A DNA stretch of 64,000 bases from an uncultured Roseburia sp. (GTDB taxonomy: Bacteria; Bacillota; Clostridia; Lachnospirales; Lachnospiraceae). Below are positions 53,681 through 62,818 of the stretch, piece by piece. Within the stretch, counting starts at the first letter, position 1, and every line of letters begins with the position of its first letter. The stretch spans positions 1-64,000 of the forward strand of contig CALZGM010000020.1 of assembly GCA_945787015.1 (NCBI GenBank), given 5' to 3'. The notes below the pieces were generated by a model. That model saw only the letters and a program-made list of their open reading frames with translations, ran no database searches and was not told where the DNA came from. The position numbers were made by a program, and so were the translations under genes.

Positions 53681-55324
53681 ATGTCGGAACAGGTGCAGAA
53701 AAAACAAAAACTGAATAGACCGCTTGTTATAACCGCAGGAGTTATGCTTGCAGTAGCAGTTTTTTATATAGTGGCGGCGGTTTTTTGTCAGAGTCACTTT
53801 ACATTCGGCACTACAATAAACGGACTTAGTGTTGGTGGAAAAAGTGCTGCGCAGGTGGAAAAATTATTAAAAAAAGAAACAGAGTCTTATGTGCTGAATG
53901 TTATAGAAAGAGAAGATAAGGTGGAAGAAATCGCCGGAAGTGATATAGGTCTAAAACTGAAGCTAAACGGCGAAGTGGAAGCCTTGCTAAAGGAGCAGAA
54001 CGGATGGCTCTGGATTGGCGATATTTTTAAAAAGCCCGCTCTAGTGTTAGAACAGAATGCAACTTATGATGAGAGTGCATTAAGAAGAGAAGTGGCTTCG
54101 CTAAATGCATTAAAATCTTCTAATCAGCGTGAACCGGTGAATGCCGGTTATTCGGAATATAACGGAAATGGCTATGAGCTTGTGCCGGCAGATTACGGGA
54201 CAACATTAATTGAGGAAAAAGTAGTGAAAGCAGTTGCGGGGGCAGTAGAAAAACTAACTGCAAGCGTTGATTTGGCGGAGTGTGACTGCTATGTGAAACC
54301 GGAAATAGAGGACGATAATAAAAAACTGTTGGAATTGCTAAAGACGTTAAATACTTATACTGCAACAGAGATTCATTATCAGTTTGGCGAAAAAGAGGAA
54401 GTGCTTGCCGGAGACCGTATATCAGAGTGGCTGTCTGTGGACGAAGACATGATGGTGAACGTGGATTCAGATGGTGTGTTAGCTTATGTAAAAGAACTTG
54501 CAAAAAAACATAACACTGCATTTTCACCCAAAAATCTGATGACGAGCTACGGCGTGGAAGTGACGATAGCAAATGGCTCCTATGGCTGGTGGATTGATAA
54601 TGCCGGAGAAAGAGATCAGATTATTGCGGATTTGGCAGCTGGTGAGAAAATAGAGAGAGAACCGGTTTATCTTGCTAAGGCCAATAGCCATGAGGAAAAT
54701 GATTATGGTGATTCTTATGTAGAGATTAATCTTACGGCACAGCACCTGTTTTTGTACGTGGACGGAGAATTGATTGTAGAGTCTGATTTCGTTTCGGGCT
54801 GTATTATCAAAGGTTATGGAACGCCGGGTGGCGCCTTCCCTATTACATATACGACAAAGGATGCAGTATTACGAGGCGCTGACTATGCGACACCTGTTAA
54901 TTACTGGATGCCTTTTAATGGTAATATTGGTATGCATGATTTGACATCTCGAAAAGCCTTTGGCGGGGACATTTATGTGACAAACGGCTCTCACGGCTGC
55001 ATTAATCTTCCGTACAATGCAGCAAAGACGATTTATGAAAACGTAGAAAAAGGATTTCCGGTTTTGGTATATAAGCTCCCGGGAAGTGAAAGTGACACCG
55101 TAAAGGCCAGAGCAGTGCCCCGCGTAGTTGATGCGATTAATGCAATCGGACCGGTAACGGAACTAAGCGGTCCACCGATTCATGCGGCCAGATACCTGTA
55201 TGATGCTTTAGACAGTACGCAGAAAGCCCAGGTCTCAAATTATAGTGTGCTTGTAGAAGCTGAGAGTATTTTCGCAGCAATAGAGGCCGAGATACAGGCA
55301 GCAGCACAGGAAATGGAACAATAA
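53681..55324 (+). CDS. L,D-transpeptidase (YkuD) with PG-binding domain
   Basis: 547 residues: a membrane anchor (~17-37), an extracytoplasmic peptidoglycan-binding PG4-type region (~45-330), then the YkuD catalytic domain with SHGCINLP (catalytic His 438, Cys 440) that makes 3-3 cross-links or anchors proteins in the wall. About 80 residues of Ala-rich helical tail follow. Start follows GAGGAA. A strong terminator follows. Confidence 0.9.
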   Translation: MSEQVQKKQKLNRPLVITAGVMLAVAVFYIVAAVFCQSHFTFGTTINGLSVGGKSAAQVEKLLKKETESYVLNVIEREDKVEEIAGSDIGLKLKLNGEVEALLKEQNGWLWIGDIFKKPALVLEQNATYDESALRREVASLNALKSSNQREPVNAGYSEYNGNGYELVPADYGTTLIEEKVVKAVAGAVEKLTASVDLAECDCYVKPEIEDDNKKLLELLKTLNTYTATEIHYQFGEKEEVLAGDRISEWLSVDEDMMVNVDSDGVLAYVKELAKKHNTAFSPKNLMTSYGVEVTIANGSYGWWIDNAGERDQIIADLAAGEKIEREPVYLAKANSHEENDYGDSYVEINLTAQHLFLYVDGELIVESDFVSGCIIKGYGTPGGAFPITYTTKDAVLRGADYATPVNYWMPFNGNIGMHDLTSRKAFGGDIYVTNGSHGCINLPYNAAKTIYENVEKGFPVLVYKLPGSESDTVKARAVPRVVDAINAIGPVTELSGPPIHAARYLYDALDSTQKAQVSNYSVLVEAESIFAAIEAEIQAAAQEMEQ

Positions 55325-55331
55325 ATAATAG

Positions 55332-55360
55332 AAAGATTGCGCAAAGCGCAATCTTTTTTT
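55332..55360 (+). terminator. Terminator after the L,D-transpeptidase gene
   Basis: AAAGATTGCGC / GCGCAATCTTT stem with an AAA loop, then T-run. The stem contains TTGCGCAA, the same core as the LacI-site candidates just downstream. Confidence 0.9.
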
Positions 55361-55400
55361 GATGAAATTTAAAGTTTTAGTTGCTTTTTTTGATAAATCA

Positions 55401-55460
55401 TATAATAATGAGAATATAGTTGCGCAAAAGAACACATAAAGTAGCGCAAAAAAGCGCAAT
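55401..55460 (+). promoter_or_regulatory. Promoter/operator region of the lacI-type gene
   Basis: TATAAT at 55401-55406 (weak -35). Operator-like TTGCGCAA at 55420-55427 and the pair AGCGCAAAA/AAGCGCAAT at 55443-55460, overlapping or just after the start of transcription; suggests autoregulation. Confidence 0.65.
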
Positions 55461-55489
55461 GTTTAGTGAAATATGGGGGATTTATTAAG

Positions 55490-56500
55490 ATGGAGCAACA
55501 GAAAAAAATTACGATTGCAGATGTGGCAGATGCGCTCGGTGTATCCAGAACAACAGTATCCAGGGCGATTTCCGGAAAAGGAAGAATCGGGAAGGAAACC
55601 AGAGCAAGGGTGATGGAGTATATAGAAGCACATGATTACAAACCGAATGTCATTGCAAAAAGTCTTGCGCAATCGAAAACCTATAATATTTGTGTTGTCA
55701 TGCCCGGAGAATATGACGTGATTGACCTGCATTTTTTTCAGGAGTGTCTGTTTGGGATTCAGGAGATTGCAGGAGCCATGGAATACGATTTGTTGTTAGC
55801 GATTTGTAAAAATAATGATGTGTCATCCTTAGACCGCGTCATATCGAATCAGAAAGTAGATGGGACAATCCTGATGCGCACTTTTGTCGAAGATGCGCAG
55901 GTGGAGTATTTGCAGAGTAAGAAAACACCGTTTGTTGCAATTGGCAGCTCGAATTATCAGGGAGTGGTTCAGGTAGATCATAATCACAGGAGTGCATGCA
56001 GGGAACTGACTTCGATTCTGTTAATGAAACAGATGAAAAAAATCGCCCTTATCGGCGGGGACGAAGGCCATGTGGTAAACCAGAGTAGAATTATGGGATT
56101 TCGAGAGGCTTATGAGGCAGTAGGTGCACAGGTAGATGAGGACTTGCTTTACCTAAATCTGGAAAATAATGTGATGGTTGATAAAAAAGTAGATGAAATC
56201 ATAGAAAAGGGAGCAGACTGCATTCTCTGCCTTGATGATGCAGTATGCAGCAGAGTGTTACGAAAGCTGCGGGAAAAGGAAATAAATGTCCCGGAACAAA
56301 TTCGTGTGGCATCTTTTTATAACAGTACCGTGCTGGAAAATAATGTACCGTCTATTACTTCATTGAATTTTGGTGCGAAAGAAATCGGAATGGTAGCATG
56401 TCAGACCTTACTGGATATGATTGAAGGAAAGGAAGTATCACCGCGGACACTGCTTCCTTATCAGGTTGTTTTAAAAGAATCAACGGCTTGGAACGGCTAA
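55490..56500 (+). CDS. LacI-family transcriptional regulator
   Basis: 336 residues. The N-terminal helix-turn-helix (ITIADVADALGVSRTTVSRAISGKGRIG) and hinge (YKPNVIAKSLAQSKT) are intact; the rest is a periplasmic-binding-like sugar-sensing domain. Start at 55490 (GGGGGA upstream). Its own promoter, the binding-protein promoter and the promoter at 62643 all contain TTGCGCA-type palindromes, so these are the probable operators. The inducer is probably a maltodextrin, by location. Confidence 0.92.
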   Translation: MEQQKKITIADVADALGVSRTTVSRAISGKGRIGKETRARVMEYIEAHDYKPNVIAKSLAQSKTYNICVVMPGEYDVIDLHFFQECLFGIQEIAGAMEYDLLLAICKNNDVSSLDRVISNQKVDGTILMRTFVEDAQVEYLQSKKTPFVAIGSSNYQGVVQVDHNHRSACRELTSILLMKQMKKIALIGGDEGHVVNQSRIMGFREAYEAVGAQVDEDLLYLNLENNVMVDKKVDEIIEKGADCILCLDDAVCSRVLRKLREKEINVPEQIRVASFYNSTVLENNVPSITSLNFGAKEIGMVACQTLLDMIEGKEVSPRTLLPYQVVLKESTAWNG

Positions 56501-56522
56501 AACAAATGGATAAAAATGCTTG

Positions 56523-56570
56523 ATTTTCCCGGGTTTTAGGCTGCTAAAATCTGGGAAAATGTTCGTTTTT
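56523..56570 (+). terminator. Terminator after the lacI-type gene
   Basis: A 17-bp stem with two G-U pairs (56523-56539 / 56544-56560), followed by a T-rich stretch. Confidence 0.8.
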
Positions 56571-56642
56571 GAGAAAAAATAGTAGAAAAGTCCTTGTGCA
56601 AAAATACTAAAAATGACTTGGATTTATTATAAATCATGCACA

Positions 56643-56671
56643 TTGACACAAAAGGAAAACAAGGCTATACT
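56643..56671 (+). promoter_or_regulatory. Promoter of the maltodextrin transport genes
   Basis: TTGACA (56643-56648), 17-nt spacer, TATACT (56666-56671). A nearly identical promoter lies at 62643. Confidence 0.9.
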
Positions 56672-56690
56672 TTTAAACATGGAACAACCG

Positions 56691-56771
56691 ATTGCGCAAT
56701 AGTGCGCACAAGGGTGGTAACGTTTTCGAACAAGTATTTGCATGGAAGAAAATGGTGCGCAAAGTTGCGCA
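56691..56771 (+). promoter_or_regulatory. LacI/cre operators in the maltodextrin leader
   Basis: ATTGCGCAAT (56691-56700), TGCGCA (56703-56708), a cre-type site TGGTAACGTTTTCG (56715-56728) and a TGCGCA pair at 56756-56761 and 56766-56771. All lie in the ~145-nt 5' leader just after the promoter. Confidence 0.7.
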
Positions 56772-56822
56772 TACGAATTGGGTGTTTACATATTTTTCTA
56801 TCATAATAGGGAGGAATTAAAA

Positions 56823-58403
56823 ATGAAGAAAAAAGTTTTAAGCTTATTGCTTGCTGCAGCTATGGTAGTAAGCATGACAGCATGTGGAGCTAAAAATGAT
56901 GCTCCGGCAAACACAGATACTCCTTCAACAGAGCAGAATGCTTCTAATGCAGGAGATTCAGACCTTTCAGGTACCTATGACATCGTTGTTTGGGTATCAG
57001 AGTCTGATGGCGTTGCTCCGTTGACAGAGAAACAGATTGATGCTTTCGAGGAAGCTAACCCTGGAATCGTTATCAACGCAACTGTTGAAGGTATTACAGA
57101 AGCTGATTCCGCATCAAAAATGATTGCAGACGTTGCAAGTGGTGCAGATCTTTTCTGCTTCGCACAGGATCAGTTAATCAGACTTGTAGAGGCAGGAGCC
57201 GTTGCAAAGCTTGGTACAGGTGCTTCTGCAATTGTTACAGAACAGAACGATGCTACTTCTCTTAAAGCAGCTACCGTTGGTAAAGATATTTACTGCTACC
57301 CACTTACATCAGACAATGGTTATTTCATGTTCTATGATAAGAGCGTAGTTCAGGAGAGCAGCCTTTCAGATTTAGCAGCAGTTGTTGCTGACTGTGAAGC
57401 AGCCGGAAGAACCATTTGTATGGAAACAGATACATCCGCTTGGTATCTTGCATCTTTCTTCTTCGCAACAGGATGTCATTCTGACTGGACAATGGGTGAA
57501 GGCGGATCTTTCACATCAGTAGATGATGACTTCAATTCAGAAGCAGGTCTTATTGCATTAAAAGGTATGCAGCAGATGGTTAAATCTGATTTATATGTTT
57601 CTTCATCAAATACAGGTGAGTTTGCATCAGCTATTCCGGCAGGTATCGTAGTATCCGGTACATGGGGTGCTAAGGCTGCACAGGAAGCACTTGGTGATAA
57701 TTATGCAGTTGCAGAGCTTCCTTCATTCACTGTTGACGGACAGACCTATCATATGGGATCTTACTCAGGATGTAAGTTGATGGGTGTTAAACCACAGGAT
57801 GATGCTAAAAAGACAGCAGTTCTTCATAAATTAGCTCAGTATCTTACAAGCGCAGAGTGCCAGCTTGAGAGATTTGAACTTGTTGAATGGGGTCCATCTA
57901 ACTTAGAAGCTCAGAAGTCTGATGCAGTTCAGGCAAACCCTGCACTTTCAGCACTTGCAGCACAGAGTGCATACGCTACACCTCAGGGACAGATTCATGG
58001 TTCTTGGTGGGATATTGCGAAGTTACTTGGTGTTGTTGCTGAAACAGCTACAACAGATGAAGAACTTCAGAAAGGTCTTGATGATTACAAGGCTTCTATC
58101 GATGGATTATTTACAATGGATGAAGCTACTTTGAAAGCATTCACCTTAATCGGTTCATTCGGTGGTTATAACTGGGATACAGACGTTGCAATGACAGAAG
58201 ATCCTGCAGGAACATGGACAGCTACTGTTGACTTCAAAGCTGGAGATGAATTCAAAGTTCGTCAGGGACTTAGCTGGGATGTGAACTTTGGTGTTGACGG
58301 TGCGCCAGGTGGAGACAATGTTAAAATCGAAGCTGATGGTACTTATGTTGTAACATTAGTGTATGATGGAACAAATGCTACACTTACTTGCGTAGCTCAG
58401 TAG
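56823..58403 (+). CDS. Maltodextrin-type solute-binding lipoprotein with C-terminal SusE-like domain
   Basis: Start 56823 (AGGGAGGA upstream); lipoprotein signal MKKKVLSLLLAAAMVVSMTAC. Residues ~40-440 form a family 1 binding protein (DIVVWVSESDGVAPLTEKQIDAFEEANPGIVI). The last ~90 residues add a beta-rich module (FTLIGSFGGYNWDTDVAMTEDPAGTWTATVDFKAGDEFKVRQGLSWDVNFG), resembling repeats of Bacteroides SusE/SusF. This extra module is not part of ordinary MalE proteins and may bind starch chains. Located after lacI and before two permeases; likely the E. rectale-type maltooligosaccharide receptor. Confidence 0.92.
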   Translation: MKKKVLSLLLAAAMVVSMTACGAKNDAPANTDTPSTEQNASNAGDSDLSGTYDIVVWVSESDGVAPLTEKQIDAFEEANPGIVINATVEGITEADSASKMIADVASGADLFCFAQDQLIRLVEAGAVAKLGTGASAIVTEQNDATSLKAATVGKDIYCYPLTSDNGYFMFYDKSVVQESSLSDLAAVVADCEAAGRTICMETDTSAWYLASFFFATGCHSDWTMGEGGSFTSVDDDFNSEAGLIALKGMQQMVKSDLYVSSSNTGEFASAIPAGIVVSGTWGAKAAQEALGDNYAVAELPSFTVDGQTYHMGSYSGCKLMGVKPQDDAKKTAVLHKLAQYLTSAECQLERFELVEWGPSNLEAQKSDAVQANPALSALAAQSAYATPQGQIHGSWWDIAKLLGVVAETATTDEELQKGLDDYKASIDGLFTMDEATLKAFTLIGSFGGYNWDTDVAMTEDPAGTWTATVDFKAGDEFKVRQGLSWDVNFGVDGAPGGDNVKIEADGTYVVTLVYDGTNATLTCVAQ

Positions 58404-58443
58404 TTCAAACAAATTTTTAAAACTAGATACACATATTAATGAC

Positions 58444-58477
58444 GGAGCTATTCTGGAAATTTTTCCGGAATAGCTCC
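58444..58477 (+). promoter_or_regulatory. Intercistronic hairpin between binding protein and first permease
   Basis: A 10-bp stem GGAGCTATTC / GAATAGCTCC without a T-run. It probably protects the 3' end of the binding-protein message and limits permease expression, as seen in other sugar ABC operons. Confidence 0.65.
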
Positions 58478-58505
58478 TACTAAATAATAAGTAAAGGGAA
58501 ACACT

Positions 58506-60026
58506 ATGAAGGAACTCTCTTATCTTGAATATCAGGGCTTAAGTAATGGCCAGAAATTTATTTATAAACTGAAAAAGTTTTTCTGTGCTTTTGGAGGCTT
58601 TTTCGCCAGAATTGGAAGCGCAATTGCAAGTATCGTAAAAACAATTGTTTTTGGTACGATTAATGGAACAAAAAATCTTTTTGCAGATTTAATTAAGGGT
58701 TCATGGAGAACCAAACTTTCATTTATTATCATGGGATTTGGCAGCTTGTCTTGCGGACAGATTGCCCGTGGTCTTTTATATTTGGCATTTGAAGTAATTT
58801 TCTTTGGTTATACAGCTACTACAGGTATAACATGGTTATCTAAATTAGACAATTTGGGCGACGCCGCTGCTGTTGAAGTATACGACGCTGTTTTAGATAC
58901 ATATAAGACAGTTCACTATGATGACTCTTTCAAGATTCTTTTATATGGTGGACTATCACTTTTCTTCATTCTCGTATTTTTAGCGGTATGGAGAATGAAC
59001 ATTAAGAATAGTAGAGAAAATGATATCTTAAAGGCAGAAGGTAAGCATATTCCGAAACTTAAGGATGACATTCACGAACTTGTCGACGGAAAATTCTATA
59101 AGACATTGCTTGCTGTTCCTCTTACCGGAATTATTTGCTTTACGGTTCTTCCAATGATCTTTATGATTGCAGTCGCTTTTACAAGCTATGACGGTGCGCA
59201 TGATGGATATAGCAATCTGTTTACCTGGGTAGGCTGGCAGAACTTTGCAGAACTGTTTAACACAACGGACAGCAATCTTGGATATGCTTTTAAAAATATC
59301 CTTGGATGGACATTAGTGTGGGCATTTTTTGCTACCTTCTCGAACTACTTCCTTGGAATTATCGTTGCTCTTCTTATTAATAAGAAGGGAATCAAGTTCA
59401 AGAAAATGTGGCGTGGAATTTTTGTGCTTACCATTGCGATTCCACAGTTTATTTCTTTGCTGTATGTATCAAAGCTTTTTTCAAAGAGCGGACTTGTGAA
59501 TTCGCTCCTTATGAATATTGGTTTGCTTTCCGCTCCATATGATTTCTGGGGCAATACGATGTCGGCAAGAATCCTTGTTATTTTGATAAACATATGGATT
59601 GGTATTCCGTATCTAATGTTGATGTGTACGGGTATTCTTATGAATATTCCGGAAGATTTGTATGAATCTGCAAGAATTGACGGAGCTAATGCAGTACAGC
59701 AGTTCTTTAAGATTACACTCCCGTATATGTTATTTGTAACAGGTCCATATCTGCTTACAAGCTTTATCGGAAATATTAACAACTTCAATGTTATCTTCCT
59801 TCTTACCGGCGGTGCAAAGGCTAATCCGCTGCTTACTACTTCTGGTGGATCGGCAACGGACGTGGATTTGTTGATTACCTGGCTGTATAAGATTACCACC
59901 GGAACCGAAAGTAATTACAAGTTAGCATCGGTTGTCGGAATATTAATCTTTATTGTAGTTGCCACATTATCTGTTATTGTATATAACATATTACCATCAA
60001 ATAAGAATGAGGAGGATTTCCAATAA
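58506..60026 (+). CDS. Maltodextrin ABC permease, MalF type
   Basis: 506 residues, longer than the usual ~290-430 because of an N-terminal extension with extra membrane segments and a soluble loop (~1-200). The canonical permease core follows, with the EAA loop YESARIDGANAVQQFFKITLPY. AAAGGG precedes the start. It overlaps the next gene by 1 nt. The ATPase is not encoded here. Confidence 0.9.
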   Translation: MKELSYLEYQGLSNGQKFIYKLKKFFCAFGGFFARIGSAIASIVKTIVFGTINGTKNLFADLIKGSWRTKLSFIIMGFGSLSCGQIARGLLYLAFEVIFFGYTATTGITWLSKLDNLGDAAAVEVYDAVLDTYKTVHYDDSFKILLYGGLSLFFILVFLAVWRMNIKNSRENDILKAEGKHIPKLKDDIHELVDGKFYKTLLAVPLTGIICFTVLPMIFMIAVAFTSYDGAHDGYSNLFTWVGWQNFAELFNTTDSNLGYAFKNILGWTLVWAFFATFSNYFLGIIVALLINKKGIKFKKMWRGIFVLTIAIPQFISLLYVSKLFSKSGLVNSLLMNIGLLSAPYDFWGNTMSARILVILINIWIGIPYLMLMCTGILMNIPEDLYESARIDGANAVQQFFKITLPYMLFVTGPYLLTSFIGNINNFNVIFLLTGGAKANPLLTTSGGSATDVDLLITWLYKITTGTESNYKLASVVGILIFIVVATLSVIVYNILPSNKNEEDFQ

Positions 60027-60910
60027 TGAGTAAGAAAACTTCCGAAAAAAAATATGCCAGTTTAAAGGCAAAACAGACTGCAGGAAATATTATTGTATAT
60101 ATTATCCTTACACTGATGGCCATTATTTGGCTTGCTCCATTTGTTCTCATTGTCTTAGAGTCTTTCCGATGTGAGACAACGATGCAGGTAGGATATGTGC
60201 TTCCAAAGCAGTGGGGACTTGATAATTACAAATGGCTGTTTGAGAATGGTCAGTATAATTTCCCACGGTGGTATATGAATACCTTTATCATTGCACTCTT
60301 TGTTGCAGTGATACAGACTTTCATGGTTCTTTGTATGAGTTATACCCTTTCTAGAATGAGATTTAAAGGACGTAAGTTCTTAATGAACTTTATGCTTGTA
60401 CTCGGTATGTTCCCGGGATTCCTCGGAATGATTATTATGTACAAGGTACTGAGTGGCTGGGGCATGACAGGTGTAGGATCTGTACCGGGCTTGATTCTTG
60501 TATATACCGCAAGTTCAGCTATGGGTTATTACGTATCCAAAGGATTCTTTGATACCATTCCAAAGTCTTTGGATGAAGCGGCACGAGTGGATGGTGCTAC
60601 CAGAGCACAGGTTTTGTTCCATATTACAATTCATATGGCAAAACCAATTATCATTTATACCGTACTTACGGCATTCATGGCACCTTGGGGAGACTTTATG
60701 TTTGCAAGCTATATCGCACACAATACAGGTGATGGAATGAACGTAGCAGTTGGTTTACAGAATTTGATTGGTACGAACGCAAGCCTTGCTGCAAACTACA
60801 CACATTTCTGTGCAGGTGGTGTACTTGTTGCGATTCCTGTAACGGTTCTTTTCATGTGCTTACAGAAATATTATGTAGAAGGTGTAACCGGAGGAGCTGT
60901 TAAAGGTTAA
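60026..60910 (+). CDS. Maltodextrin ABC permease, MalG type
   Basis: 294 residues, six membrane segments, with EAA loop LDEAARVDGATRAQVLFHITIHM. GAGGAG precedes the start, inside the end of the previous gene. It completes the importer with the binding protein. A terminator follows. Confidence 0.92.
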   Translation: MSKKTSEKKYASLKAKQTAGNIIVYIILTLMAIIWLAPFVLIVLESFRCETTMQVGYVLPKQWGLDNYKWLFENGQYNFPRWYMNTFIIALFVAVIQTFMVLCMSYTLSRMRFKGRKFLMNFMLVLGMFPGFLGMIIMYKVLSGWGMTGVGSVPGLILVYTASSAMGYYVSKGFFDTIPKSLDEAARVDGATRAQVLFHITIHMAKPIIIYTVLTAFMAPWGDFMFASYIAHNTGDGMNVAVGLQNLIGTNASLAANYTHFCAGGVLVAIPVTVLFMCLQKYYVEGVTGGAVKG

Positions 60911-60925
60911 CCGTAGAATGAATTT

Positions 60926-60957
60926 AAGTCGGCAGTCAAAATGGCTGCCGACTTTTT
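60926..60957 (+). terminator. Terminator after the MalG-type gene
   Basis: A 10-bp perfect stem AAGTCGGCAG / CTGCCGACTT and T-run. Only 27 nt separate it from the amylase gene, which has no promoter of its own here, so it is probably partly read through. Confidence 0.85.
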
Positions 60958-60983
60958 AACAATAAAAAAGGGTTGAGAAAGAT

Positions 60984-62630
60984 ATGAAAAAGAAGATTAT
61001 CAGTACGATTCTTATAATAGGTATGCTGGCATCGCTTTTGGGCGGATGCGGCGGTTGGAATGAGGTTTCTTTGGGTACTGAGACAGTAGAAAATGTAGGA
61101 GTATCCACAGAAACAGATAACTATAAGTATGAACAGGAATTAAATATCATTGATGATAATTATCGTAACTATTACGAAATCTTTGTGTATTCCTTTTATG
61201 ATACCGATGGTGATGGCATCGGAGATATCAACGGTGTAACGGAGAAATTGGACTACATAAAGGATATGGGATTTAACGGCATCTGGCTGATGCCGATTAT
61301 GCCATCCACTACCTACCATAAATATGATGTGGTTGATTATTGCAATATTGACAAACAGTATGGTACGTTAGAAGATTTCAAGAATCTTTTAAAAGAAGCG
61401 CATGCCAGAGGTATTCGTGTAACCATTGATTTTGTAATGAATCATTCCTCTTCTCAAAATCCTTGGTTTTTGGATGCTTGTTCTTACTTAAAAACCCTTG
61501 GAGAAAATGAGGAACCTGATGCAAGTGTGTGCCCATATGTAGATTATTATCATTTTTCAAGACAGGGAAAAGATGGATATAAAATCGTGACCGGAACAAA
61601 TTGGTATTATGAAGCATGGTTTGACTACATTATGCCGGATTTAAACTGGGAGAGTGATGCACTGAAAGAGGAATTCAAAAAGATTGCAGACTTTTGGATT
61701 GACCTTGGTGTAGATGGTTTTCGAATGGATGCAGCAATGCATTTTGAAGAGAATGATGTGGACTTCAATACAGAGGTTTTGAATTGGTTTTATAATTACT
61801 GTCTTTCTAAAAATCCTGACTTTTACATGGTATCAGAAGTCTGGTCAGACAAATCAACCATTGCAAATTACTATGCGAGCTTAACACCAAGTATGTTTAA
61901 TTTCTCTGTTTGCGGTGCAGAAGGTCCGATTATAAAAGCAGCCCGCAGTGGAAAGAGTGCCTCTAAGTTTGTAGATGCAATGATTGACTATCAGAACACG
62001 TATTCCGTGAAGAATCCGGATTTTATTGATGCACCGTTTTTGAGCAACCACGATCAGGTACGAGTGGCGAACAGTATGCCGGGGAATACGAACAGCCTTA
62101 AAATGGCGGCAGGTCTTCTTCTTACTATGAATGGAAGCCCCTTTGTCTATTATGGAGAAGAAATCGGTATGATGAGTACCGGGCAGAAGGATGAGAATAA
62201 GAGACTTCCAATGGTATGGTCTAAGACAGATTTAAATGGAATGACGAACGGACCATTCAATTCGGATAAAGAATTTGAGTCTGTAAAATTAGGAGTAGAT
62301 GAGCAGGAACAGGATCCGGACTCTCTCCTCAATTTCTACAAAAGAGCACTTCGCATACGAAATGAGAATCCGGAAATTGCGAGAGGCACCGTCGAAAAAA
62401 TAAATTCACTTTGCAATGGCAGTCAGGCAGCTATTACAAAAACCTATGAGGGAAGTGTGATTGGAATTGTATATAATACGTCTTTGGAAGAGGCGATTTC
62501 CGTTGACCTGACAGGAACTGCTCTGGAAGGAATGGATATTCGTGGATATCTGTCGACAACCGGAGCAGAAGTAACCATAGACGAACAAATCCTTGATATG
62601 CCGGCAGGTACGATTTGCATTTTAAAATAG
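60984..62630 (+). CDS. Lipoprotein GH13 alpha-amylase (Amy13B-like)
   Basis: 548 residues. Lipobox LGGC (MLASLLGGC) places it on the outer face of the membrane. GH13 regions: DFVMNHSS; GFRMDAAMHF with nucleophile D249; MVSEVWS with acid/base E285; SNHDQ with D357. It should cut maltodextrins to sizes the importer takes. The position matches the lipoprotein amylase of E. rectale's transport locus (inference from memory). It lies after a terminator, so expression may depend on read-through. Confidence 0.93.
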   Translation: MKKKIISTILIIGMLASLLGGCGGWNEVSLGTETVENVGVSTETDNYKYEQELNIIDDNYRNYYEIFVYSFYDTDGDGIGDINGVTEKLDYIKDMGFNGIWLMPIMPSTTYHKYDVVDYCNIDKQYGTLEDFKNLLKEAHARGIRVTIDFVMNHSSSQNPWFLDACSYLKTLGENEEPDASVCPYVDYYHFSRQGKDGYKIVTGTNWYYEAWFDYIMPDLNWESDALKEEFKKIADFWIDLGVDGFRMDAAMHFEENDVDFNTEVLNWFYNYCLSKNPDFYMVSEVWSDKSTIANYYASLTPSMFNFSVCGAEGPIIKAARSGKSASKFVDAMIDYQNTYSVKNPDFIDAPFLSNHDQVRVANSMPGNTNSLKMAAGLLLTMNGSPFVYYGEEIGMMSTGQKDENKRLPMVWSKTDLNGMTNGPFNSDKEFESVKLGVDEQEQDPDSLLNFYKRALRIRNENPEIARGTVEKINSLCNGSQAAITKTYEGSVIGIVYNTSLEEAISVDLTGTALEGMDIRGYLSTTGAEVTIDEQILDMPAGTICILK

Positions 62631-62642
62631 TATAAAAAAGCA

Positions 62643-62671
62643 TTGACACAAACAAAAAACTGGTCTATACT
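62643..62671 (+). promoter_or_regulatory. Second copy of the maltodextrin promoter
   Basis: TTGACA (62643-62648), 17-nt spacer, TATACT (62666-62671), overlapping the region right after the amylase stop. Confidence 0.9.
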
Positions 62672-62689
62672 CTATACATAGGACAACCG

Positions 62690-62770
62690 ATTGCGCAACA
62701 AGAAAATAAAGGGATAGTGGCGTTTTAAACGCGTATTTGCACGAAAAATATGGTGCACAAAGTTGCGCAC
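62690..62770 (+). promoter_or_regulatory. LacI-type operators in the second leader
   Basis: ATTGCGCAAC (62690-62699), a palindrome GCGTTTTAAACGC (62720-62732) in the place of the cre-type site, and GTGCACAAAGTTGCGCAC near 62753-62770. Layout matches the leader at 56643 base for base over most of its length. Confidence 0.7.
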
Positions 62771-62818
62771 ACAAATTTGGTGGTTCCATATTTTTCTATC
62801 ATAAGGGAGAAAAGAAAA

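Noticed and set aside
59345-59899. 184-codon minus-strand frame inside the MalF-type gene
   Set aside because: Shadow of a membrane-protein gene; no promoter, ribosome site or known domain.
56643-62671. Promoter copies exactly 6000 bp apart
   Set aside because: The round number is coincidence; the sequence similarity itself is real and reported.
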